Origin: Thermoleophilaceae bacterium
GTDB taxonomy: Bacteria; Actinomycetota; Thermoleophilia; Solirubrobacterales; JACPNS01
Reading direction: 5' to 3'
Length of the DNA: 64,000 nt
Assembly: GCA_016462645.1 (NCBI GenBank)
Contig: JAEMSX010000014.1
Location: 1 to 64,000 of the forward strand
The position numbers were made by a program, and so were the translations under genes. The notes under the pieces were generated by a model. It did no database searches. It saw nothing but the letters and a program-made list of their open reading frames with translations, and had not been told where the DNA came from. Positions 44,960 through 53,543 of this stretch are shown in pieces. Position 1 is the stretch's first letter; each line of letters opens with the position of its first letter.

Positions 44960-45726
44960 TTTGTCTCCCCGGTGACGCTCAGGATGAACCCCAGCTTGGC
45001 TTTGGTCGCGCGAGCAAAGCCACGCACGGCATCCTCCACCCAACCGATCATGGCTTCGTCGTCCTTGTCCGCGGGCGGATCGTCCCCGGCCCACTCACCG
45101 CCCAAGTCGATCCAACCGGCCTGCCATGTTCCCTCATCGTGCTCGAGGTCTTTCTCTTCCACAACGAGCTTCGTCAGGATCTGACGCACGACTTCCGGAA
45201 GCACCAGTGAACGGAACAACTGCCCTCGGACGAAATGTTCGAGCCGATTGTCGGGAACTGATTCTTCATACTCAAGCATCGGCCACGACCCCGTCAGGTC
45301 GACGCGCCACAACAAGCCGTCCAACTCCGCTGGCCTCAGATGGAGCAGGGGAACGGACTCCCACTTCGAGTCTTCTCCCCCGTGCCCCGATGCGTCAGTC
45401 GGACGAATCTCGTCGGCCACCGCGAGCAAGAGTCCGGAATCAGCTCCTTCCTCGCTGACGACCTTCAACCTGAAGAGCGCGGTATCCGACGGCACTCCGC
45501 CAAGTGGGAATGGTCCCTCTCCAAGCTCGCTGCCCACAGTCCCGAGCCTTTGTCGTTCGTAGGAGGTTCGATCGTACGCCTCAGCGACAACTTGGGCATC
45601 CGCCGGAAGTTCGGAGAGGTCCGCGGCGACGCTCACGAAGTACGAACGCCCGTCATCCGCCAGGCGAAATCTCACGTCGTTCCTCGCGATCTTGCTTCGG
45701 CCGGTGAAGTTAAATGTCCGCTTCAT
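44956..45726 (-). CDS. Unknown 256-residue protein of GHKL-Vsr-Dcm operon
   Basis: 256 residues. The N-terminal ~110 residues are beta-strand-like (TFNFTGRSKIARNDVRFRLADDGRSYFVSV). A helical middle carries YEESVPDNRLEHFVRGQLFRSLVLPEVVRQIL, then an acidic Asp-rich patch near 200-225. ATGA overlap with the ATPase gene. No known family recognised; likely a complex subunit. Confidence 0.6.
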   Translation of the reverse strand: MKRTFNFTGRSKIARNDVRFRLADDGRSYFVSVAADLSELPADAQVVAEAYDRTSYERQRLGTVGSELGEGPFPLGGVPSDTALFRLKVVSEEGADSGLLLAVADEIRPTDASGHGGEDSKWESVPLLHLRPAELDGLLWRVDLTGSWPMLEYEESVPDNRLEHFVRGQLFRSLVLPEVVRQILTKLVVEEKDLEHDEGTWQAGWIDLGGEWAGDDPPADKDDEAMIGWVEDAVRGFARATKAKLGFILSVTGETK

Positions 45727-47747
45727 GAGTTCTCGACCATCTTTCGGACGTCGACGCGGAGATCGCGATGAAGATCGAATCCGACGATCTCGAGTTCGAA
45801 TTCAGCCGGGTCATCCACCCGAGCGATCACGACTTGACCGTCGCGCGTCTCGAATACCCCGGATTGGATGTTCGCATCGAGATCCTGAACCTGAAAATCT
45901 CGAGCGTCCCACTTTCCAAACGCGTCGCCGGAGCGCCGCTCGTAGGCGAGTCGAAGACGAAGGCGGTCGTCGGCGGCCAGCCCCTTATCGCCGCGGACCA
46001 CCACTCCCCCAGCGATCTTCGAGACAGAAAAAGCCGGCTCGGTCTTCGGCACTTCGACGTCGCCACCACCGGACCCCTTCCGCTTCTTCTTACGCTTTTT
46101 CGTCTGCTCGAGCTGCCGCTCGAACGAAAAGAGCTCGGAGAACGCCGAGACATCTACTTCGTCCTCGTCCGCACGAAGCTGCCCGAGGATTTCCTTCACA
46201 CTGCGCTCGACGAACTGGATCGAAGTCTCCTTCCGCACCCAGCGAAGATTTGCCCTGGCCTTGCGAGGCTCCCATCGCGTGTGGGACGGATTCTCCACGT
46301 CGCCCAATAGCTTCCCAAGCATTGGCCAGTTGATCGAAACCAGCGCGCGTACTCCGGGAGGCGCCCCGGAGGAAACCTTTGGAATCGTGATGCCTCGCCT
46401 GACGTATGTCACTTGTGGAGCCACCAAGCTGTCATCCCGCTCCATGAAGACGCTGAACCACGCAACCTCGGGCTCAGCATCTTGCGGGAATACGCCGCAG
46501 CCGCAGCGGAACGCGAGTCTTTTGCCTTCGTCGAAGCTCTCGCGCAACTCGTCGAGCCGATCGGACGGGAGGTGAATTGTTGCCCAATTCGTTCCCTTCT
46601 CGAGTGCTGGTTCGGGCAGGCAGATGTACTCATCCCTGCTCACGGTGGTCGCCCACTCCGCGAAATGAATCTGCTCCATCAACTCGGCGATTTGGCCCGC
46701 GTCGCCACCCTGTATCTCGCTCTTGACGACGGTTTCAATGCTCTCTCGGTCAATGCTCAGGACGCGACCTGCTCCCTCGATCTCGACTATCAGCTGCCCA
46801 GCCACGATGGGCAGGAAATACTGTTCGCACACGGCAAGCGCGAGGCGATCCACGGTCCATTCTCCGTCGACGTCTTCGTCGAGCCAAGGAACGACAACGC
46901 TTAGTCCCGACCGATCAGCGCGCTTCGAGCCAAACGTCTCGGATACTTCCTCAAGCAGCCCACCGTTAGTTACCGGTAGGGCGAAATTCTCCTCACCCGG
47001 CGTATCTGAAAACTCACCGAAGTGACCTCGCGGCATGTATCGATCGTCGTCAATGAAGTGAGTGCTCAGAACGCTCTTGCCGCGGAGTAGCTTCGCGCCG
47101 TCGTCATGTCTCACGGTGAGTCCGAAAAAAGTTCTCGTCTTCGAGGCGGACTGAAACACCGCCTTGCCAATGCCCCAACTCCCGCGCTCGTCGGATTTCT
47201 TGTCCGTCCGGCCGGTGTTCCGCCAGAAGTAGAAGTAGTGGTTGCTCAGGTCCTCATCGCCGACCGGGTCGTCGTACGGATCGCCGCACAGTCCGACTGT
47301 GTTGAAATCTTCAACCAGGAGCCACTTGCATGTTTCGCCCTCGGGCCAAGACGTCACGTCGCTGCTGTCGACGTGCGGACGGAGTCCATCGAACAGCACG
47401 GTCGGCAACTCCGCCGCGTCCGTTTCGCCGAGTGAGTACCGGATACAAACCGGCACCTCGGCATCGATTTCGGCGTCCAGGGCGTTTTGAATCGATTCGC
47501 GCACCAAGGCGCTCTGGAGGCTCTCCTCCGCGAAGAACTCGCCTTCCGTCGGATCGTCGTAGTCGTCGCCTTTTTGCGCGAGCTTGAATCGCCAGAGCGG
47601 CGAACCATCGGTTTCCACCGGAACGAACTCGGAGGTCGCGCCCGGCTCCATGGCCCGCTCGATCGCGTCGGACGCATCTCCTTCGGTATGTGCGGGCGAG
47701 ATTGCGGGCGGCTCTTTGGCCCACGGATCCCCACCGAGCGAATTCAC
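45723..47747 (-). CDS. GHKL-type ATPase (MutL/MORC/Hsp90-like N-domain) of R-M operon
   Basis: About 675 residues. The N-terminal half has the Bergerat ATPase motifs: an N-box in RESIQNALDA (about 84-93), motif I in LLVEDFNTVGLCG (about 145-156) and the glycine lid GSWGIGKAVF (about 190-199), with NHYFYFWRNTG between. The C-terminal half has no recognised nuclease. GHKL ATPases are known partners in restriction-modification operons and are related to MORC proteins. The start is TTG or the following GTG. First gene of the operon; ATGA overlap downstream. Confidence 0.78.
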   Translation of the reverse strand: MNSLGGDPWAKEPPAISPAHTEGDASDAIERAMEPGATSEFVPVETDGSPLWRFKLAQKGDDYDDPTEGEFFAEESLQSALVRESIQNALDAEIDAEVPVCIRYSLGETDAAELPTVLFDGLRPHVDSSDVTSWPEGETCKWLLVEDFNTVGLCGDPYDDPVGDEDLSNHYFYFWRNTGRTDKKSDERGSWGIGKAVFQSASKTRTFFGLTVRHDDGAKLLRGKSVLSTHFIDDDRYMPRGHFGEFSDTPGEENFALPVTNGGLLEEVSETFGSKRADRSGLSVVVPWLDEDVDGEWTVDRLALAVCEQYFLPIVAGQLIVEIEGAGRVLSIDRESIETVVKSEIQGGDAGQIAELMEQIHFAEWATTVSRDEYICLPEPALEKGTNWATIHLPSDRLDELRESFDEGKRLAFRCGCGVFPQDAEPEVAWFSVFMERDDSLVAPQVTYVRRGITIPKVSSGAPPGVRALVSINWPMLGKLLGDVENPSHTRWEPRKARANLRWVRKETSIQFVERSVKEILGQLRADEDEVDVSAFSELFSFERQLEQTKKRKKKRKGSGGGDVEVPKTEPAFSVSKIAGGVVVRGDKGLAADDRLRLRLAYERRSGDAFGKWDARDFQVQDLDANIQSGVFETRDGQVVIARVDDPAEFELEIVGFDLHRDLRVDVRKMVENS

Positions 47748-47900
47748 CAACTTGTCACCATTTCGAGTGCAGGATTACTGGGTCGTAACACTACCCACTT
47801 TGACTGGCTTGAGCGTGTATGGACGCCGAGGGTCGCCCGTCCTAGCCGACCTCATACGGAAATCCCGGGGCACTAGCTCGGCTTTCTAGGGAACCTCGCG

Positions 47901-48791
47901 CTAGTCCGCGGCGTTGGCGATCGCCGCAAAAAACTCATGATCGAGTTCAACAGTCTCGACTTCGCGCGTCGAGACATTGACGCCAAGACCGTGGTCCTTG
48001 AGAAGCTCACAAAGCAATTCCCCGTCGATCAGGTCGATCGGCGGAGCGCCGTCCCTCGTCGCTTCATTTCTGGCGTCAGAAGTGAACGTTCCGGTCGTGA
48101 TAAGTAGGCCCTTGTCTCCACGCCCCGCCATTGCGCCTCGAAAATCCCGCACCTTGTCGGACCCAACCGAGCCCCGATAGCGCTTGCACTGAAAAAACAC
48201 TGGAAAGCTGACGAGAGAAAGGCGGTACGTCCCCACGCCGTCGATTCCGCCGTCGCCCGACTTCGATGTCACAGAGGTGTTGATAAACCCGGCGGCTCTC
48301 AGCAAACGAGTGGTGAGAATCTCAAATGAATATGGATTCATGCTGAGCAACTCGCCCAGTAGTTGTTCGCGCCAAGTGCTATCGACATCATCCTCCGCAT
48401 CTGAGAGCGGATCCCCTGACACGTCGGATGACGACGACTGGGTCTGAGAGTTCTTTGACTTACGGTTCGACGCAATGAACGCTTGGCGGAGACCTTCGAT
48501 CTCCTCAAGCGGACATTCTCGACCCTTCGCAGTCGTCTCCCACACACCGCGCGCCGGGTTGTCCAAGAGGCCCATACCTTTCAGATATGTCCGGCTCCAG
48601 GCGAGCCGATACTCGATCTCACTTCGGGGTCCGCCGCTGTGCAGTAGCGCGAGCTGATCGTCGTTGAACCCCTCGCGCTGGATGACACGCTCATTTGCTT
48701 CGGCGATGGTGGCCCGGTGGCCGAGCTCTCTAATCGCGACAAGCTGGGTCCAAAGCATCTGATCGTGCTGGGGGAGATCGACTTGCGGCAT
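47901..48791 (-). CDS. mrr: Mrr-family restriction endonuclease with N-terminal winged helix
   Basis: 296 residues. The N-terminal winged-helix/Mrr_N region (QMLWTQLVAIRELGHRATIAEANERV) is followed by a Ser-rich linker (about 115-135) and a Mrr_cat domain with FEILTTRLLRAAGF, SGDGGIDGVGTY and FFQCKRYRGSVG, giving the D...QxK active site. Mrr cuts methylated or modified DNA. It is 150 nt from the start of the GHKL operon, on the same strand, and directly precedes the L copy 3. May be autonomous. Confidence 0.88.
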   Translation of the reverse strand: MPQVDLPQHDQMLWTQLVAIRELGHRATIAEANERVIQREGFNDDQLALLHSGGPRSEIEYRLAWSRTYLKGMGLLDNPARGVWETTAKGRECPLEEIEGLRQAFIASNRKSKNSQTQSSSSDVSGDPLSDAEDDVDSTWREQLLGELLSMNPYSFEILTTRLLRAAGFINTSVTSKSGDGGIDGVGTYRLSLVSFPVFFQCKRYRGSVGSDKVRDFRGAMAGRGDKGLLITTGTFTSDARNEATRDGAPPIDLIDGELLCELLKDHGLGVNVSTREVETVELDHEFFAAIANAAD

Positions 48792-48832
48792 TCCGAGAAC
48801 CTACAGGCAGCGCTCTTGGAAATGCCTACCGT

Positions 48833-48954
48833 CGCGCCTAGGTGGCGAAATGGGGTCGCATCGAGTCAAAGGTTCGGCTTAGGTATGGGGTGCTGCCTGT
48901 CACGATTTTCTCGATGTGACGCATCTTGATTTCTGGTGTTCTCGCTTTTGCCCC
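48833..48954. repeat. Degraded element-end sequence L, copy 3
   Basis: About 122 nt similar to copies 1 and 2: GGCTTAGGTATGGGG, CACGATTTTCTCGATGTGAC and the CTTTTGCCCC end. The bases just before it (TACCGTCGCGC) still match the junction at 27356-27366 (TACCATCGCGC), so the last bases of the tRNA core survive while the rest is gone. The interval 48792-49102 holds this and nothing else that I see. Confidence 0.65.
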
Positions 48955-49102
48955 ACACATCATGCTTCGAAGTAGGTCGGGTCGGGGGAGAGCAGCCGCG
49001 CCACAAACAAACGCCCAGCGCGCACTGAGACACTGATAGCTGAAGCCATCAGTGGGCGTCCACCGCTCCACCTTCGACCACCCGCGAACATAGACTCCGG
49101 CT

Positions 49103-49429
49103 ATGTCCGACTCATCAGTCCGCCAAGCCCTCGAAGCAATGGTCGCCGACCGTGATTGGGAGCAGTTCCACACGACTGAGAACCTGATCAAGAGCATCTC
49201 GATCGAGGCAGGCGAGCTTCTTGAGTGCGTTCAATGGGACGCCAACGCAGACCCGGATCTCATCCGGAGAGAGTTGGCGGACGTCCTGAGTTATTGCCAT
49301 CTGCTCGCGGCAAAGCTCGGCCTCGATCCGGAACAAATCATCCTCGAAAAACTCGAGGAGACGAAAGCCAAGTACCCGGTCGAGAAGTCCCGCGGTCGCA
49401 GCACGAAATATGACCGACTTCCGGATTAA
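49103..49429 (+). CDS. MazG-like nucleotide pyrophosphohydrolase
   Basis: 108 residues, a single all-helical MazG domain with the metal-binding EAGELLE and ELADVLSYC segments at about 39-45 and 61-69. It would hydrolyse nucleoside triphosphates to monophosphates, possibly modified or signalling ones. It overlaps the GIY-YIG helicase gene by 20 nt, so the two are likely a working pair. Confidence 0.88.
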   Translation: MSDSSVRQALEAMVADRDWEQFHTTENLIKSISIEAGELLECVQWDANADPDLIRRELADVLSYCHLLAAKLGLDPEQIILEKLEETKAKYPVEKSRGRSTKYDRLPD

Positions 49430-51164
49430 GCACGTTCACGGCCTCGCCAGCGTGCAGACCGGTGGCGATGCACGTCTCGGCAACTGGCCCGTGGTCTACA
49501 TGCTCGCTGGCGGCGAGCAGATCTACGTCGGCGAGTCGCTGAACGTCCGCAATCGGTTCTCCCAGCATCTGAAGTCGACGAACAAGAAGGGCCTCGACAA
49601 CGCGTACGTCGTGCTCGATGACAGCTTCAACAAATCGGCGGCCCTCGATCTTGAGTCGCATCTAGTCCGCCTCTTCGCCGGCGATGACCAGTTCACAGTT
49701 CTAAATCGGAACCTCGGAATCGTCGACGCTGACTACTACGACCGGGCCGAGTACCGCAAGCGTTTTGACGAAATCGTTGAAGACCTCCGCGGCCTCGGGC
49801 TTTTCGATAAGTCCGCCCGCGAAATAGAGAACTCGGATCTGTTCAAGCTCTCCCCCTTCAAGGCGCTGAATGCAGATCAGGAACAGGTGATCCAGAGCTA
49901 TCTGATTGACCTTCTCCGAAACATCAAGAACGGTGAAAAGTCAACAGCGGTAGTCGAGGGTGATCCAGGGACCGGCAAGACGATCGTCGGCGTGTATCTG
50001 ATGAAGCTTCTGAAGGACCTCGCGACGGCGCCACATGAGGACGAGCTCGAAGATGAATCGATTCTGAACGATCCGTTCGTGGCGGCAAATCGCGAGTTGC
50101 TGAATGGCCTCGAGATCGGCATAGTCGTGCCGCAGAAGGCCCTGCGCAAATCGATTGCGAACGTCTTCTCCAAAACTCCCGGCCTGAGCTCCGCGATGGT
50201 GATGACGCCGTTTCAAGTTGGCGATTCCGAGAAACACTTTGACCTGTTGATCGTTGACGAGACCCATCGCTTGAACCATCGTGCCAATCAGCCGTCGGGG
50301 CCGAACAACGCCAAGTTTCCAGTGATCAACGAGAGGCTTTTCGGAGCTGACGACAACAAGTACACCCAGGCAGACTGGATCGTCGCGAAGAGCGACCACC
50401 AAGTGTTTCTCTTGGACACGTTGCAAAGTGTTCGGCCAGCCGACCTGCCACTAAAGACAATGCGCGTACTCACTGACGCGGCTGAGCAACAGAAACGTCT
50501 CTACCCACTCACGTCGCAGATGCGAGTGCAGGCCGGCGGGGACTACATCAAGTACTTGCGCGAAGTGTTCAGCGACGAGCCGCCAGTCCCACGCAATTTT
50601 CCGGACTACGACCTTCGGTGGTACGAAGACCTCCGTGACATGGAGAACGCGCTCACCGAGAAGGAGGCCGAGGACGGCCTCTCTCGGATGGTCGCCGGCT
50701 ACGCGTGGGAATGGGTGAGCAAGGGCAAGGGGAACGAGGACAAGTTCGACATCGAAATCGACGGCGTGCGCCGAAAGTGGAACGTTGCCACCGAGGACTG
50801 GGTTCGGTCAGCTGGTGCGCCGTTCGAGGTCGGCTCGATACACACGGTTCAGGGCTACGACCTCAACTACGCAGGCGTGATCATCGGCAAGGACCTCAGA
50901 TTTGATCCTGACTCAAAGAAGATCTACTTCGACCGGAAAAACTACTTCGACAAGAAGGGTCGCGAGAACAACAAGAAGCTCGGGATTGAATACACCGACG
51001 AAGAAATTCTCACCTATGTGATCAACGTGTACGTAGTCCTCCTGACCAGAGGGGTCAAGGGAACTTTTGTCTACGTCTGCGATCCCGGCCTACGGGAGTA
51101 CCTGCGGCAATTCTTTCGCGATTCCGGCAGCTCGGTCGCGTCAAAGAATTCGTCGGCTTCCTAA
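49410..51164 (+). CDS. GIY-YIG nuclease fused to DUF2075-type SF1-like helicase/ATPase
   Basis: 584 residues. The N-terminal GIY-YIG-like domain has VVYMLAGGEQIYVGES then RNRFSQH (about 27-52). An ATPase follows with Walker A EGDPGTGKT (about 183-191) and Walker B LLIVDETHRL (about 275). The end block GSIHTVQGYDLNYAGVIIG and YVVLLTRGVKG are DUF2075/UvrD-like motifs V and VI. It probably cleaves and remodels nucleic acid. Overlap with the MazG-like gene suggests a two-gene defence module. The pair sits between L copies 3 and 4. Confidence 0.85.
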   Translation: MTDFRIKHVHGLASVQTGGDARLGNWPVVYMLAGGEQIYVGESLNVRNRFSQHLKSTNKKGLDNAYVVLDDSFNKSAALDLESHLVRLFAGDDQFTVLNRNLGIVDADYYDRAEYRKRFDEIVEDLRGLGLFDKSAREIENSDLFKLSPFKALNADQEQVIQSYLIDLLRNIKNGEKSTAVVEGDPGTGKTIVGVYLMKLLKDLATAPHEDELEDESILNDPFVAANRELLNGLEIGIVVPQKALRKSIANVFSKTPGLSSAMVMTPFQVGDSEKHFDLLIVDETHRLNHRANQPSGPNNAKFPVINERLFGADDNKYTQADWIVAKSDHQVFLLDTLQSVRPADLPLKTMRVLTDAAEQQKRLYPLTSQMRVQAGGDYIKYLREVFSDEPPVPRNFPDYDLRWYEDLRDMENALTEKEAEDGLSRMVAGYAWEWVSKGKGNEDKFDIEIDGVRRKWNVATEDWVRSAGAPFEVGSIHTVQGYDLNYAGVIIGKDLRFDPDSKKIYFDRKNYFDKKGRENNKKLGIEYTDEEILTYVINVYVVLLTRGVKGTFVYVCDPGLREYLRQFFRDSGSSVASKNSSAS

Positions 51165-51201
51165 TCCGATTCGGCCCGGACGAAGTGGCCGATCCCAACC
51201 G

Positions 51202-52128
51202 TCAACCCCGGAACACGTTCTCCTGATGCCAGGCCAAGCGCTCACGGTCAAGGCGGTGTGAGTCATCTGCAGGCTCAAACAATTGCCGCCCGTGCAACTC
51301 GTAGTACGCCCGACCGTTGTTCCATTCCTCGCGAAGCGCGCCGCCAACGACCAGGCTGGCATCGTCGTCAATCGTGACGTATCCGCGATCGAACAAGCGA
51401 TGCAAATCGCTCCGCAGGAGAACCCCATTTGAAACAAGATTCGGGCCGCCGGAGCCCCATGGCGTTACGTGAGCGGCTTCAAGCACCGGCAACGAATGCT
51501 CGCCGGTGACTGCGCAACGTCCGTCATACGAATCCTGAACGTCAAGGCGGAATGAAGCCTGTCCGAGTCGAGGAGTCACGAGTCGAGGCTTTCCTTCACG
51601 AGCGCGCTCAAGCTCTGGCGCAATCTGATCGCCCGCATCGAACAACCGCCCGTAACGCTCGAGGCAAGCGCTCCAGATGCGTCGTCCTTCGCCGACTGAT
51701 AACTCCTCGCTTCGGCCGGTGACGATGTTCGATTTCCAGTCCGACGGAGGAGCAATCCATTCATCAGGCGGGAAGAAGGTTGGCTGAACGACCGCGACGC
51801 ATCCGACCTGCGGATCAACTCCCATGTCAATCGCGTTTCGGTTCGCGATTTCGCGCAGGCGGTCTAGGAGTTCTTCTAGGCTGGCGACTCCGTTGCCGCG
51901 ACCGAACAACTCCCATGCCTGCCATACCGGGAGTCGCTGGTACCGGGAGAAGAAGCCAAACCCACAAATCGCATTCTGAGGAGATTTGAGTTTGAAGAAG
52001 ATGGGCGTTCCACGCTCGGCGACCATCGCTTGCTTACCTGGGCGCCAAAAGTTGACTTCATCAAGATCAGCGCTGCCGCTTAGTAGCTTGTACCAGTTGA
52101 AATCGGTATTGAGGACGCGACCCTTCAC
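51202..52128 (-). CDS. HNH endonuclease (restriction-type)
   Basis: 308 residues from a GTG start. The N-terminal ~140 residues form a possible DNA- or base-recognition domain (RGTPIFFKLKSPQNAICGFGFF). The C-terminal HNH unit is YDGRCAVTGEHSLPVLEAAHVTPW followed by NGVLLRSDLHRLFDRGYVTID. HNH proteins with this layout are often annotated as restriction enzymes. It is convergent with the helicase gene and lies at the end of this small layer. Confidence 0.85.
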   Translation of the reverse strand: MKGRVLNTDFNWYKLLSGSADLDEVNFWRPGKQAMVAERGTPIFFKLKSPQNAICGFGFFSRYQRLPVWQAWELFGRGNGVASLEELLDRLREIANRNAIDMGVDPQVGCVAVVQPTFFPPDEWIAPPSDWKSNIVTGRSEELSVGEGRRIWSACLERYGRLFDAGDQIAPELERAREGKPRLVTPRLGQASFRLDVQDSYDGRCAVTGEHSLPVLEAAHVTPWGSGGPNLVSNGVLLRSDLHRLFDRGYVTIDDDASLVVGGALREEWNNGRAYYELHGRQLFEPADDSHRLDRERLAWHQENVFRG

Positions 52129-52208
52129 GCGGATTCACTGTACAGCTGGTGCTCGACCTTACTCCGCGCCTTCATCGCTCGGGCCTTGGCGGACATGGTC
52201 TCGCATTT

Positions 52209-52319
52209 GCGCCTCGGTGTCGAATTTGGGTCTTCTTGAGTCTGGTCCAGGCTTGGCCGTGAAGCTTTGACTGACTCGATGTGGCCTGTTTCGACTTCTG
52301 ATGTTCGCGTTTTGCTCGC
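52209..52319. repeat. Degraded element-end sequence L, copy 4
   Basis: About 111 nt similar to copies 1-3: CGGTGTC, GGGTCTTCTTGAGTCTGG (identical block to 16323-16340), TGACTCGATGTGG and GATGTTCGCGTTTTGCTCGC. It has no recognisable tRNA core ahead of it. The 318-nt gap 52129-52446 holds nothing else that I see. Confidence 0.6.
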
Positions 52320-52446
52320 AGAGCTCGGACGGTTCTCCGTCAGCGTGGTCTCCCAGGCAGGGATCATATTGATGTCCCGCGCCGCGCTACCGGTAGGTCG
52401 TCCGACTTTCTGGCGATGATGGCCCTCACTCGAGTTATTGCTCTGT

Positions 52447-53514
52447 ATGAAAGCCGTTCTAATACTTGGCGCTGGCGCGACCGTCTCTGACGTCGCCACC
52501 CGGCCACTGATCCATCGTCCCCCCTTGGACAAGGGGTTCTTCTCAGTGACCGCAAAGACGAACCCCACATTGACCGCGGATGTCGCTCGCTACATGCAGG
52601 CGACCTACGGCATCGACGTGAAGGATCCGCGATTCGACTCGCTCGAATCCGTCATGGGACAGATCTATCCAGATCTGTTCAATCCCGCGCTCGCGAATCT
52701 CGCGCGCACAGCATTCGTGAGCGTCCTGAAGCTCTTCAATCGTCGACTCTCAGACACAACCAACAACGTTGAGGCGACGAACAAGCGATGGCTATATCGA
52801 ATCGTCGCCAAATACCTAAACAATGGAGTGCGCCCCGGTGATCTAACGATCATCACGTTTAACCAAGACATTCAAGTCGAAAAGTCACTTGAGCTGATGA
52901 GCAAGACCGCGCGATGGGCGGGGATAGCGCCGGAAATTTTCAACTTTCCATGGTGTTATGGGATTGGCAACCCGGGCCTCTCCTGGCCTAGCAACGCACG
53001 ATCAGAAGATCTGTTTGAAGAGCACGATCCTGTTGATCGCCCGGCGCGAATTCTCAAGTTGCACGGTTCGCTCAACTGGTACTCGACACATAACAGTCGA
53101 TCTCCTACGCCAAACGCGATGTTCAACTCGAAGCGCGATCTCTCGATCACATGCCGAAAGCTGATCAGCCCAGAAATGACTTTGACCCGCGAAACGCGTA
53201 ACGCTTACACGCTGCCCGTCGTTGTGCCGCCGGTCAGCCACAAGTCTGCCGTGCTTCATGACGCCATGAAGCCTCTCTGGAAGATGGCGGAGACCGCCCT
53301 CGAAAAGGCCGACGAGATCGTCGTCTTCGGATATTCGTGCCCGGCGCTGGACTTCGAGAGTTCAAATCTACTTCGGCGGTCCCAGCGAAATGGACACGCG
53401 CACATCTCGATACTTGACCCGAACGGGTCAATCTCATCACGTTATATAGACGTCTTAAGTGCTCGGCGCCTCTCGTATTACCAGTCTGCGCGTGATTTTC
53501 TCGCGTTCAACTGA
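52447..53514 (+). CDS. SIR2-like domain protein (probable NADase-type defence effector)
   Basis: 355 residues of the stand-alone SIR2_2 type: VLILGAGATVSD with the NAD-binding GAGAT, TFNQDIQVEKSL with the Asn-Asp pair, LKLHGSLNWY with the catalytic His, and VFGYSCPALDFESSNLL. Proteins of this family deplete NAD+ in phage-infected cells. Start is the ATG at 52447; a TTG three codons earlier is less likely. No ribosome site is obvious. It has no clear partner on the same strand: the next genes are convergent. Confidence 0.82.
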   Translation: MKAVLILGAGATVSDVATRPLIHRPPLDKGFFSVTAKTNPTLTADVARYMQATYGIDVKDPRFDSLESVMGQIYPDLFNPALANLARTAFVSVLKLFNRRLSDTTNNVEATNKRWLYRIVAKYLNNGVRPGDLTIITFNQDIQVEKSLELMSKTARWAGIAPEIFNFPWCYGIGNPGLSWPSNARSEDLFEEHDPVDRPARILKLHGSLNWYSTHNSRSPTPNAMFNSKRDLSITCRKLISPEMTLTRETRNAYTLPVVVPPVSHKSAVLHDAMKPLWKMAETALEKADEIVVFGYSCPALDFESSNLLRRSQRNGHAHISILDPNGSISSRYIDVLSARRLSYYQSARDFLAFN

Positions 53515-53543
53515 TCCGTACGCGGACGGCACTCAGCCAGCGC

